Assembly: GCF_000204195.1 (NCBI RefSeq)
Contig: NZ_AFBG01000019.1
Location: 744,001 to 808,000, forward strand
DNA: 64,000 nucleotides
Direction: 5' to 3'
Origin: Acidovorax radicis N35
GTDB lineage: Bacteria > Pseudomonadota > Gammaproteobacteria > Burkholderiales > Burkholderiaceae_C
A program made the position numbers and the translations under genes. Under the pieces are notes generated by a model. That model did no database searches. It was not told the DNA's origin and was given only the letters and a program-made list of their open reading frames with translations. Positions 53,158 to 61,689 of the stretch are shown piece by piece; position 1 is the first letter of the stretch, and every line of letters begins with the position of its first letter.

Positions 53158-54165
53158 TCAGGCCGTGCGCAGCGCCGCCACCAGCTCCAGCTTGTTGCTC
53201 ACCCCCAGCGCCGCATAGGCGGTGCGCAGGTACGTGCGCGCGGTGGCGGGCGTGAGCCCGAGCGTGGCGGCGATGTCCTTGTGCGAGCGCCCCTGCGCGT
53301 AGAGCATGGCCGCGCTCAGTTCGCGCGGCGCCAGCGGCGACTTCGGGTGGCGCGATGCGATGCTGATGGCCACCAGCGAGCCGCAGGGTTCCATCCGCAG
53401 GCGGCAGGCCTTGCCCACGGCCACGGTGCACGGCGCGCGCGCAAGACCTTGCACCACGGCCGTCGGCAGCCGCGTGCCGGCCCAGCCGGGGTGGGCCTCG
53501 CCCAGCGCCAGGCTGATGCGTAGCCCCGCAAACAGCAGATCGCCCGAAGGCTCGGCGAGCGCAAAGCTGTCCCACGGGCGGCTGGGCGAATCGCTTTGCA
53601 GCGCCTGCAGCCGGTGGTGCCAGTGCTGCAGCAGGTGCACGACAAACTCGCCGAACAGCACGGTCTCCTCATCGGTGAATTCGGTGCGGGCTTGCGGGCG
53701 GTACACCGAGACGAAGAACAGCAGGCCGCTGTGCGGCAGCTCGGCCGTGAGCGCCATGCAGTGGTACAGGCCATGGCGCTCGCTGAACGCCAACACCTCG
53801 GCGTGTTCGGCGATGTCGCCGGTCACGTCGCGTTCGCGGATCACCACGCCGAGCCGGCTCATGGACTGGCGCGCGAACTCGTCCACCGCAGACAGTTCAT
53901 TCCATTCCTGCGCAAAGCTCTGGCTCAGGCCCATGCTGCCATGCAGCCAGTTGCGAGGGCTGGTGTGCACATCGCCTGCCGACATCTCGCCCCACCAGGC
54001 CGAGTCGAACGGCACCAGCGCCTGCAGCGTCTGCAGGGCCTGGTGCAGCATGTCCTGGGGTTGCGTGTGCCGCGCCAGCTGCCCCAGCGCGAGCAGGCTG
54101 CGGCTGAGCGCCCGCACGGCATCGGGGTGCGGCCCTGCGCCGGGCTGGGGGCCTGGCACGCTCAT
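53158..54165 (-). CDS. LuxR-type helix-turn-helix transcriptional regulator
   Basis: A 335-residue protein whose C-terminal 60 residues form a LuxR helix-turn-helix (LAPRELSAAMLYAQGRSHKD, IAATLGLTPATARTYLRTAY). The N-terminal 240 residues have no autoinducer-domain or response-regulator motif that I recognise; a GAF-like sensor is possible. Start MSVPGPQPG at 54165; the longer frame to 54327 is Arg-rich antisense-like sequence. It lies 247 bases upstream of the tannase-family gene on the same strand and may control it. The gap 52911-53157 has a short GACACCC tandem repeat near 53110 and no clear promoter. Confidence 0.87.
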   Translation of the reverse strand: MSVPGPQPGAGPHPDAVRALSRSLLALGQLARHTQPQDMLHQALQTLQALVPFDSAWWGEMSAGDVHTSPRNWLHGSMGLSQSFAQEWNELSAVDEFARQSMSRLGVVIRERDVTGDIAEHAEVLAFSERHGLYHCMALTAELPHSGLLFFVSVYRPQARTEFTDEETVLFGEFVVHLLQHWHHRLQALQSDSPSRPWDSFALAEPSGDLLFAGLRISLALGEAHPGWAGTRLPTAVVQGLARAPCTVAVGKACRLRMEPCGSLVAISIASRHPKSPLAPRELSAAMLYAQGRSHKDIAATLGLTPATARTYLRTAYAALGVSNKLELVAALRTA

Positions 54166-54348
54166 CGGAGCGGGTGCTGCGCTGCGCGCAGCGCGGTGGG
54201 TGCAAAGGCCATGGCGCGGTCTCCTGGTTTTGGGGCGATGGTAGCCGCCGCGCGCACGACGCCAGCGCCCCCGGCCCGCGCAGAGCGTGCACCCGCGCCG
54301 CCGTGCGCCCCGCGCGCCGCATCGCAAACGGCCTCACATCCACCGGAC

Positions 54349-54405
54349 ACTATATTTTTTATAGCGCCTTGCGCTTAATGGTTAAGCGCAAGAGGCCGAT
54401 TCGAC
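54349..54405 (+). repeat. AT-rich palindromic repeat, family A, canonical copy
   Basis: TATATTTTTTATAGCGCCTT, GCGCTTAATGGTTAAGCGC, AAGAGGCCGATTCG. Perfect GCGCTTAA/TTAAGCGC arms. It stops five bases before the DUF2817 gene's stop codon. Together with 54166-54348 it fills the gap upstream of which no gene is seen. Confidence 0.75.
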
Positions 54406-54409
54406 CTAT

Positions 54410-55507
54410 CTATCGGGCCAGGCCATCCACCGCCTGGAACATCGACTGGCGCGCCTGGCTCACGATCTGGCCCTTCCACGTGTCGGTGTCGGTGTAGAAC
54501 GCAGCCAGCATCTGCGCCTTGATCTGCGCATGCTGCTCGGCCGGTGCCTCGGGGTGCAGGTTGAGCCACTGCTCGGCGCGGATCGAGTCCATCACCTCCA
54601 GCACCGGCACGGTGCCGTATTCCATCGCAATGCCCGTGGTTTCGGCATGGGGGCATTCGTCGTAGACGGAGTTCCACATCAGCCCGGTGAGGAAGGCCGA
54701 CGTGGACGAGCCGTCGTAGATGGACGTGACCGGCGTGGCGCCGCCGCCGTCCCACCAGGCACGGGCGCGCGCCACAGAGCTTGCATCGTCCTTGCCGGCG
54801 TAGATGCGCTCGCCATGGCCGCTCGGGCCCAGGCCCGTGTGCAGGTCAATCCAGGCGATGTGCGATGCGTTGGCGCCATGCTGGCGCAGCACCTGGCGCA
54901 GCGTGCGGTTGCTCCAGGTGGGCTCAGTGCCGCCAAAGAACACGCCCTGCGGAAACTCGTGCTGGCCCTGCGAGATGGCAGCCTGCCAGGCGGCTTCGCC
55001 GTGCGTGTCGATGTACTGCTGCCGCGCGGCGGCGTTCTCTGCCGAGGGCGGCCACTGCTCGGGCAGCAGCAGGGGTTGCACCTCGCGGTAGGCCTTGTTC
55101 ACGGGCAGGGGTTGGGAGAAGTCCTGGAAGTTGCGGTTCAGGTCCACGTTCTCGTGCGTGAAGCGGCGCACGTGTGAGAAGCCGTAGGGGTTGAGCGCAT
55201 GGATGTACAGCGTGGCCACGCCGGCGGCACGTGCCTTGTCGCGCCACTCTTGGTCGTGCAGCGCAAACACCTGCACGCCGCTGCCGCAGTAGCCCTCCAC
55301 GCCGTGGCAGGCGCTGCTCACGATGAGCAGCTTCTTGGCATCGGCCGGGCCATCGCGCACCACGTCCATGGCCAGGTCTTCGCCATCACGGCCCTTGAGC
55401 GGGTGGGCATGGGATTCGATGGGCAGGCCGGCTGCGGCGGCGCCCTCCAGAAACTTGGTGCGGGCTTCTGCGTAGCTGGAGGAAAAGGCGCTGGGGATGC
55501 CGATCAT
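54410..55507 (-). CDS. DUF2817 family M14-type metallopeptidase
   Basis: A 365-residue protein. Zinc-ligand region SSACHGVEGYCGSG (H68, E71), the substrate-binding stretch NPYGFSHVRRFTHENVDLNRN and the third ligand in IDLHTGLG match the carboxypeptidase-like DUF2817 family. Start MIGIPSAFSSSY at 55507. No signal peptide, so cytoplasmic. Its neighbours are two M20-type deacylases, suggesting acyl-amino acid or peptide use. Confidence 0.85.
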   Translation of the reverse strand: MIGIPSAFSSSYAEARTKFLEGAAAAGLPIESHAHPLKGRDGEDLAMDVVRDGPADAKKLLIVSSACHGVEGYCGSGVQVFALHDQEWRDKARAAGVATLYIHALNPYGFSHVRRFTHENVDLNRNFQDFSQPLPVNKAYREVQPLLLPEQWPPSAENAAARQQYIDTHGEAAWQAAISQGQHEFPQGVFFGGTEPTWSNRTLRQVLRQHGANASHIAWIDLHTGLGPSGHGERIYAGKDDASSVARARAWWDGGGATPVTSIYDGSSTSAFLTGLMWNSVYDECPHAETTGIAMEYGTVPVLEVMDSIRAEQWLNLHPEAPAEQHAQIKAQMLAAFYTDTDTWKGQIVSQARQSMFQAVDGLAR

Positions 55508-55623
55508 GGGCGGGGCTTTCAGGGGTCGGGGGGGGAGGGGGACAAAAGAAAACCCGGGGCACACAGGGCGCCCAGGGTTTCAAGACAGAACCAGAATCAA
55601 CGGTTGCAGAGCGGTGGTGGTGC

Positions 55624-56835
55624 TCAGGCCGTCGTCGTGGGCTGGGCCAGCCACTGCTCGGCCAGCTTGACCCAGTAGGTGGCGCCCAGCGGGATCAGGT
55701 CGTCGTTGAAGTCGTAGCTCGGGTTGTGCAGCATGCAGGGGCCGCCGCCATGGCCCATCTCGCGGTGCGCGCCGTCGCCGTTGGCGATGAAGCAGTACGC
55801 GCCGGGCTTGGCCTGCAGCATGTAGGCGAAGTCTTCGGCGCCCATGGTGGGCTCCTGGGGCAGCACATGGCTTTCGCCGACGATCTCGGTCATGACCTTG
55901 CGCGCGAACTCGGCCTCGGCGGGCGAGTTGACGGTGGGCGGGTAGTTGCGCACGAACGCGAATTCGCAGGTGGCGTCGTGCGCCGCGCAGGTATGCTCGG
56001 CAATCTGGCGCATGCGCTTTTCAATCAGGTCCAGCACCTCCACGGTGAACGTGCGCACCGTGCCCTGCAGTTCCACGCTGTCGGGCACCACGTTGGTGGC
56101 CTCGCCCGCGTGGATCATGGTGACCGAGATCACGCCCGCATCCACCGGCTTCTTGTTGCGGCTGATGATGGTCTGGAAGGTCTGCACCATCTGGCAGGCG
56201 ATCGGCACCGGGTCGATGCCGGTGTGCGGCAGGGCCGCATGGCCGCCCTTGCCGCGGATCACGATCTTGAACTCGCTGGTGGAAGCCATCACCGGGCCGG
56301 GGCTCACGGCAAACGTGCCCACCGGCATGCCGGGCCAGTTGTGCATGCCGTACACGGCCTCCATGGGGAACTGCTCGAACAGGCCGTCTTCGATCATCAC
56401 GCGGGCACCACCGCCGCCCTCTTCCGCGGGCTGGAAGATCAGATACACGGTGCCGTCGAAATTGCGGTGCTTGGCAAAGTGCTGCGCCGCGGCCAGCAGC
56501 ATGGCCACGTGGCCGTCGTGGCCGCACGCGTGCATCTTGCCCTGGTGCTTGCTGGCGTGGGCGAAGGTGTTGAACTCCTGCATGGGCAGGGCGTCCATGT
56601 CGGCGCGCAGGCCAATGGCCCGGCCGCTGGCGCCGCCGTCGCGGCCCTTGACGATGCCCACCACGCCCGTCTTGCCCAGGCCGCGGTGGATCGGAATCCC
56701 CCATTCGGTGAGCTTTTGGGCCACCACGTCAGCGGTGCGCACCTCTTCGAAGCACAGCTCGGGATGCGCGTGAATGTCCCGGCGCACCGCTGCAATACTG
56801 GCCGCCTGGGTGACGATGGAGTCGATAACGTTCAT
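55624..56835 (-). CDS. M20-family amidohydrolase (HipO-like)
   Basis: A 403-residue metal-dependent amidohydrolase of the hippurate hydrolase/IAA-amino acid hydrolase group. DIHAHPELCFEE, GLRADMDALPM, MHACGHDGHVAM (metal ligands C104, H106), FQPAEEGGGGA and the C-terminal MGAEDFAYML are all standard. It removes acyl groups from amino acids or short peptides. Divergent from the argE-like gene by 76 bases. Confidence 0.92.
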   Translation of the reverse strand: MNVIDSIVTQAASIAAVRRDIHAHPELCFEEVRTADVVAQKLTEWGIPIHRGLGKTGVVGIVKGRDGGASGRAIGLRADMDALPMQEFNTFAHASKHQGKMHACGHDGHVAMLLAAAQHFAKHRNFDGTVYLIFQPAEEGGGGARVMIEDGLFEQFPMEAVYGMHNWPGMPVGTFAVSPGPVMASTSEFKIVIRGKGGHAALPHTGIDPVPIACQMVQTFQTIISRNKKPVDAGVISVTMIHAGEATNVVPDSVELQGTVRTFTVEVLDLIEKRMRQIAEHTCAAHDATCEFAFVRNYPPTVNSPAEAEFARKVMTEIVGESHVLPQEPTMGAEDFAYMLQAKPGAYCFIANGDGAHREMGHGGGPCMLHNPSYDFNDDLIPLGATYWVKLAEQWLAQPTTTA

Positions 56836-56911
56836 GATATGTGTCCTTACGATCTCACAGTCTAGCCCGCTGGCCTGCCTTGCGCCACCCGGGGTTTATT
56901 TGCACTGCAAC

Positions 56912-58072
56912 ATGAAGCTTTCCCCACACGCCCTCGAACTTGCGCAAACCCTCGTACGCATGAACACCGTCAGCGACCAGTCCAACCTGGAGCTGATCCA
57001 TTTCATCCGTGACCACTTGGCACGGCTGGGCGTCAAAAGCCGCCTGACCTTCAATGCCGACAAAACCAAGGCCAACCTGTTTGCCACGCTGGGCGAGGGC
57101 AAGTCGGCGGGGGTGATCCTGTCGGGCCATACCGACACCGTCCCCTGGGATGGCCAGGACTGGAGCATGGACCCGCTGAGCGCGCTCGTGAAGGACGACA
57201 GGCTTTACGGGCGCGGCAGCGCCGACATGAAGGCTTTCATCGGCATTGCCGTCTCACATGCGGAGCAGTTCCTGAACAGCCATGCACCCTTCGCCATCCA
57301 CCTGGCCTTCAGCTACGAAGAAGAGATCGGCTGCTTCGGCGTGAAGGAGCTGATCGCCGACCTGCGCGACGCGAACATCAAGCCCCTGGCGTGCATCGTG
57401 GGGGAGCCCACCAGTATGGTGCCGGCCATCGCCCACAAGGGCGTATACCGCTACAAGTGCTGCGTGCGGGGCAAGGAGGCGCATTCGTCCCTCACGCCGC
57501 ATTCCGTCAACGCCATCGAGATGGCCGCCCGCGTGGTGGGCCGGGTGCGCGACATGGCAGAAGATTTTGAAAAGAACGAACCCCGCTTCGAGGGCTTTGA
57601 CGTGCCGTTCTCGACCACCAGCGTGGGGCAGTTTCACGGCGGCATCGCGGACAACGTGGTGCCGCGCGACGCCGAGTTCCGCTACGAATTCCGCGACCTG
57701 CCCACGGCCAACGCCGCGCAGATGCAGTCAGAAGTGGTGGCGTATGCGAAGTCGCTGGAGCCGCGCATGAAGCAGGTGGCGCCGGCGGCCGGCTTCTCGT
57801 TTGAAACCATCTGCGAGATCCCGAGCTTTCTGGGCAGCAAGGACGACCCGGTCACGCGCCTGGCGCAAGCCCTGTCGGGCGAGAAGAGCACCACCCTCGT
57901 GGCCTTCGGCACCGAAGCCGGCCTGTTCAAGAACGCCGGCATCTCCACCGTGGTCTGCGGCCCCGGCAGCATCCAGCAGGCGCACCAGCCCGACGAGTAC
58001 GTGAGCCTGGAACAGCTCGGCCGGTGCGAGGCGTTCATGCAGGGCCTAGCGCGCACCACGGCCATTGGCTGA
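56912..58072 (+). CDS. argE: acetylornithine deacetylase (M20 family)
   Basis: A 386-residue enzyme. SGHTDTVPWDGQDW (H73, D75), GRGSADMKAFIG (D105) and SYEEEIGCFG (catalytic E136/E137) and GTEAGLF with the final H-containing GPGSIQQAHQPDEYV are those of ArgE, which hydrolyses N-acetylornithine to ornithine and acetate. Start MKLSPHALEL at 56912; the longer frame from 56774 overlaps the divergent gene. Some genomes use related proteins for other N-acyl amino acids. Two M20 genes back to back is noteworthy. Confidence 0.88.
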   Translation: MKLSPHALELAQTLVRMNTVSDQSNLELIHFIRDHLARLGVKSRLTFNADKTKANLFATLGEGKSAGVILSGHTDTVPWDGQDWSMDPLSALVKDDRLYGRGSADMKAFIGIAVSHAEQFLNSHAPFAIHLAFSYEEEIGCFGVKELIADLRDANIKPLACIVGEPTSMVPAIAHKGVYRYKCCVRGKEAHSSLTPHSVNAIEMAARVVGRVRDMAEDFEKNEPRFEGFDVPFSTTSVGQFHGGIADNVVPRDAEFRYEFRDLPTANAAQMQSEVVAYAKSLEPRMKQVAPAAGFSFETICEIPSFLGSKDDPVTRLAQALSGEKSTTLVAFGTEAGLFKNAGISTVVCGPGSIQQAHQPDEYVSLEQLGRCEAFMQGLARTTAIG

Positions 58073-58127
58073 AACACAGACATTCGACAGACGGTAGACA
58101 ACGCCCGTCCCACCCGCAACTGGCGCG

Positions 58128-58217
58128 CCCCAAGGCCAGCGCCACAGTGGAACTGGCTCCGCCAGGCCACGGGTGGCGTCTCCCTTGGGGGAAGACGCGA
58201 AGCGGCTCAGGGGGATA
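58128..58217 (-). repeat. GC-rich repeat, family B
   Basis: On the minus strand: CCCCCTGAGCCGCTTCGCG, TCTTCCCCCAAGGGAGACGC, CACCCGTGGCCTGGCGGAG, CCAGTTCCACTGTGGCGCTG. Same block order as 16788-16882. It lies between argE and the convergent receptor gene and abuts the latter's stop. Confidence 0.7.
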
Positions 58218-59366
58218 TCAAGTCCTCACTCGCCCATCACCGGTCAGCATCGACATTTCGACAAATTTCGATGCCGCATGGCTGGTGGCACTGAACGCAA
58301 TGGGAAAGCCCGAGACCACCTGGTTGCCCAAGGACTCGATGCCGGCAATCAGCCCTTCGCGCGTGGGTTTTCCACTGCCCTGGGCTTGGCGCAGGCCCTC
58401 CGTGAACACACGGGCTGCCAAGTAGCCTTCCATGCTCGAGTAATTGGCCTGCACCTTGTCGCCACCCTTCTTGATGGCTTCGAGAAACTCGCGGGTGATC
58501 TGGCGCGACGGCTGGTAAGGGGAAGGCACGACCTGCGACACCACCACGCCAGCGCCATCCTTGCCCAGCTCATCGGCCAGCGCCTGGGTACCCACAAACG
58601 ACACGTTGTAGAACGTGCCTCCAAAGCCCGCCTTGCGCGCTGCGCGCACGAAGGCTGCGGCCGAGGCATAGGCGGTGATCTGCACCACGGCATCCGGCTT
58701 GGCCGGCACCAGCTTGTCGACGGCCGCTTTCACGTCGGTCGAATTGCGCTCCACCGTGGCGGTGGCCACAGGCGCGAGCTTGAGCTCGGTCAGCGCCTTC
58801 GTCACACCATCGAGCCCGGCCTTGCCATAGGCATCGTTCTGGTAGAAAACCGCGATCTTCTTGAGTCCCAGGTTGGTGAGCTGGCGCACGATGAGCGCGG
58901 TCTCGTCATAGTACGAAGCACGCACATGGAAAATCAGCCGATTGAAGGGCTGGCGCAGCGCCTCGGCACCGGTGAAGGGGCCGAAAAACGGCACTTTTTC
59001 CTTGGTGAAGATGGGCATCGCCGCCAAGCTGGTGGGCGTGCCGATGTAACCAAACAGGGCAAACACGTCTTCGGCAATGAGCTTCCTGGTGTTCTCGGCA
59101 CAGCGGTCGGGCTCGTAGCCGTCGTCCATGGTGCGGATTTCCACCGTGCGCTTGCCCACGCCACCCTGCGCATTGAGCTGGTCGAAAAAGAGCTTGGCGC
59201 CCAGGTTGAACTGCACACCCAGCTGCGCGGCAGGGCCGGTAAAGGCGGCAGACTGCCCCAGCACAATCCGGCCTTCGCTTTGCGCGTGTGCCAGATGGAA
59301 GCCCCCGAGGGCTGCCGCACCCAAGCCCACGGAAAACTGCCTGCGCCCCAATACCGGTTGGTTCAT
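58218..59366 (-). CDS. orphan ABC transporter substrate-binding protein (Peripla_BP_6 type)
   Basis: A 382-residue receptor with a twin-arginine-like signal (GRRQFSVGLGAAALGGFHLAHAQ). IVLGQSAAFTGPAAQLG, GYIGTPTSLAAMPIFTKEKV and VFYQNDAYGKAG follow the type-I binding protein fold. No transporter genes adjoin it. It is a homologue of 3657-4832, sharing the short GTP, F-PFTGA, IRAS/VRAS and YQN-FGK/YQNDAYGK signatures. Ligand unknown. Confidence 0.9.
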   Translation of the reverse strand: MNQPVLGRRQFSVGLGAAALGGFHLAHAQSEGRIVLGQSAAFTGPAAQLGVQFNLGAKLFFDQLNAQGGVGKRTVEIRTMDDGYEPDRCAENTRKLIAEDVFALFGYIGTPTSLAAMPIFTKEKVPFFGPFTGAEALRQPFNRLIFHVRASYYDETALIVRQLTNLGLKKIAVFYQNDAYGKAGLDGVTKALTELKLAPVATATVERNSTDVKAAVDKLVPAKPDAVVQITAYASAAAFVRAARKAGFGGTFYNVSFVGTQALADELGKDGAGVVVSQVVPSPYQPSRQITREFLEAIKKGGDKVQANYSSMEGYLAARVFTEGLRQAQGSGKPTREGLIAGIESLGNQVVSGFPIAFSATSHAASKFVEMSMLTGDGRVRT

Positions 59367-59494
59367 GGTGAAATCTCTGCTCTTGTAAAAGAGGGTGAAC
59401 CCTCTGCGCTGCCTTCAGGCAGCCTCCTTGGAACTGCGGCAACCTATGCACGCCGTTTCCAACCCTGCTTGCAGTTTAACGATCAACCCACAGA

Positions 59495-61594
59495 ATGCAC
59501 ACGTCTTCTGCCGCCAATTCCCCTCTGTCTGTACCGATTCAGGTGCGCGGGGCCTGCCCGCACGACTGCCCGGACACCTGCGCCCTGATCACCACGGTGG
59601 AGAGCGGCGTGGCCACCCGCGTGCAGGGCAACCCCGACCACCCGCACACCGACGGCGTGCTCTGCGCCAAGGTCAGCAAGTACACCGAGCGCAGCTACCA
59701 CCCCGAGCGCGTGCTCACTCCGCTCAAGCGTACCGGCCCCAAGGGCAGCGGCCAGTTCGCGCCCGTGGGCTGGGACGAAGCCCTGGACGACATCGCGCAG
59801 CGCCTGCAGTCCATCGCCGCGCGCGATCCCGAAGCCGTGTTGCCCTACAGCTACGCCGGCACCATGGGCATGGTGCAGGGCGAGAGCATGGACCGGCGCT
59901 TCTTCCACCAGCTGGGCGCATCGTTGCTGGACCGCACCATCTGCGCATCGGCGGGCGCTGAGGCGCTGGTGCAGACCCTGGGCGGCAAGGTGGGCATGAA
60001 GGCGGAGTTCTTCGCCGAATCGCAGCTCATCCTGATCTGGGGCAGCAACTCCATCGGCAGCAACCTGCACTTCTGGCGCTACGCGCAGCAGGCCAAGAGG
60101 AATGGCGCCCGGCTGGTGTGCATCGACCCGCGCAAGAGCGAGACGGCCGACAAGTGCCACGAGCACATCGCCCTGCGCCCCGGCACCGATGCCGCGCTGG
60201 CCCTGGCGCTGATGCACGAGCTGATCGCCCACGACTGGCTGGACCACGACTACATCGCGCGCCACACGCTGGGCTGGGACCAGCTGCGCGAACGCGCCCT
60301 GCAGTGGCCGCCCGAGCGCGCCGCCGAAGTCTGCGGCATTCCGGTCGAGCAGATCCGCCAGCTGGCCCAGGACTACGGCACCACGAAGCCCGCCGCCATC
60401 CGCCTGAACTACGGCATGCAGCGCGTGCGCGGCGGCGGCAATGCCGTGCGCGCCGTCACCTGCCTGCCCGCCCTCACCGGTGCCTGGCGCCACCGCGCCG
60501 GCGGCTTGCTGCTGTCCAGCTCCGGCCAGTTCCCGGCCCAGCGCGCGGTGCTGCAGCGGCCCGACCTGATGCCCCAGGCGGCAACAGGCGGCACGCCGCG
60601 CACCATCAACATGACGACCATCGGCGACGACCTGCTGCGCGAAGCATCGCCCGCCTTCGGCCCGCAGGTCGAGGCCGTGGTGGTCTACAACAGCAACCCC
60701 GTGGCCGTGGCCCCGGACTCGGGCAAGGTGGTGCGCGGCTTTGCGCGCGAAGACCTGTTCACCGTGGTGCTGGAGCACTTCAAGACCGACACGGCCGACT
60801 ACGCGGACTACATCCTGCCCGCCACCACGCAGCTCGAACACTGGGACGTGCACCTGTCCTACGGCCACACCGACGTGGTGCTCAACCGCCCCGCCATCCA
60901 ACCCCTGGGCGAGGCCCGCAGCAACGCGCAGATCTTCCGCGACCTGGCCGCGCGCATGGGCTTTGCCGACCCCTGTTTTGCCGACACCGACGAGGCGCTG
61001 TGCCGCCAGGCCTTCGGCGATGCCGTGGACTACGCGCTGCTCGAATCCCAGGGCTTTGCCACCGTGGCCATTCCCGACGCGCTGTTTGCCGAGGGCAACT
61101 TCCCGTCACCGTCGGGCAAGTGCGAGTTCTACAGCGCCCGCCTGGCCGCCCAGGGCCTGGACGGCCTGCCCGACCACCTGCCCAACTATGAGCTGCAAGG
61201 TACCGACGCACGCTACCCGCTGGCCATGATCTCGCCGCCGGCGCGCAACTTCTTGAACTCCACCTTCGTGAACGTGACGAGCCTGCGCAACATCGAAGGC
61301 CGACCGATCCTGGAGATCCACCCCGACGACGCCGAAGCCCGCGGCATCGGCAACGACGCCGTGGTGCGCGTGTTCAACGACCGCGGCAGCTACCAGTGCC
61401 ACGCCACTGTCTCGCGCCGCGCCCGGCCCGGCGTGGTCAACGGCCTGGGCATTTGGTGGCGCAAGCTGGGGCTCGATGGGACGAACGTGAACGAGGTGAC
61501 GAGCCAGGCACTGACGGACCTGGGGCGGGCGCCGACGTTTTATGACTGTTTGGTGGAGGTGGAGGCTGTGGAGGCAGCGGCAATAGCAGGCTGA
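59495..61594 (+). CDS. molybdopterin (bis-MGD) oxidoreductase
   Basis: A 699-residue enzyme of the DMSO reductase superfamily. The N-terminal [4Fe-4S] ligands are C21, C25, C29 and C57 (ACPHDCPDTCALI ... GVLCAK). SYAGTMGMVQGESMDRRFFH and ICASAGAEA lie near the Mo site (a Ser is the most likely protein ligand), LIWGSNSIGSN and the C-terminal dinucleotide-binding segments (MISPPARNFLNSTFVN; EIHPDDAEARGI) are typical. No Tat signal and no electron-transfer subunit next to it, so it is probably a cytoplasmic, single-subunit enzyme. Substrate unknown. Confidence 0.9.
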   Translation: MHTSSAANSPLSVPIQVRGACPHDCPDTCALITTVESGVATRVQGNPDHPHTDGVLCAKVSKYTERSYHPERVLTPLKRTGPKGSGQFAPVGWDEALDDIAQRLQSIAARDPEAVLPYSYAGTMGMVQGESMDRRFFHQLGASLLDRTICASAGAEALVQTLGGKVGMKAEFFAESQLILIWGSNSIGSNLHFWRYAQQAKRNGARLVCIDPRKSETADKCHEHIALRPGTDAALALALMHELIAHDWLDHDYIARHTLGWDQLRERALQWPPERAAEVCGIPVEQIRQLAQDYGTTKPAAIRLNYGMQRVRGGGNAVRAVTCLPALTGAWRHRAGGLLLSSSGQFPAQRAVLQRPDLMPQAATGGTPRTINMTTIGDDLLREASPAFGPQVEAVVVYNSNPVAVAPDSGKVVRGFAREDLFTVVLEHFKTDTADYADYILPATTQLEHWDVHLSYGHTDVVLNRPAIQPLGEARSNAQIFRDLAARMGFADPCFADTDEALCRQAFGDAVDYALLESQGFATVAIPDALFAEGNFPSPSGKCEFYSARLAAQGLDGLPDHLPNYELQGTDARYPLAMISPPARNFLNSTFVNVTSLRNIEGRPILEIHPDDAEARGIGNDAVVRVFNDRGSYQCHATVSRRARPGVVNGLGIWWRKLGLDGTNVNEVTSQALTDLGRAPTFYDCLVEVEAVEAAAIAG

Positions 61595-61620
61595 CCGCGC
61601 TCTGCCAGACACGCAGAATG

Positions 61621-61680
61621 CTCATTTTTTGATAGCTTCTGGCGCTTATTGGACAGGCGCCAGCAGCTATTTTCACTAAA
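61621..61680 (+). repeat. AT-rich palindromic repeat, family A
   Basis: CTCATTTTTTGATAGCTTCT, GGCGCTTATTGGACAGGCGC, CAGCAGCTATTTTCAC. The arms are GGCGC/CAGGCGCC with compensatory change, so pairing is kept although the bases differ from the consensus. It lies between two convergent genes. Confidence 0.7.
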
Positions 61681-61689
61681 AACCACCTC

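Noticed and set aside
3657..59366. the two orphan LivK-type receptors as a recent gene duplication
   Set aside because: They share fold signatures only; the sequences are too different by eye for a recent copy.
685..61680. family-A repeats as ordinary rho-independent terminators
   Set aside because: They occur inside genes and in both orientations, and the T-rich part is not directly after the stem in most copies.
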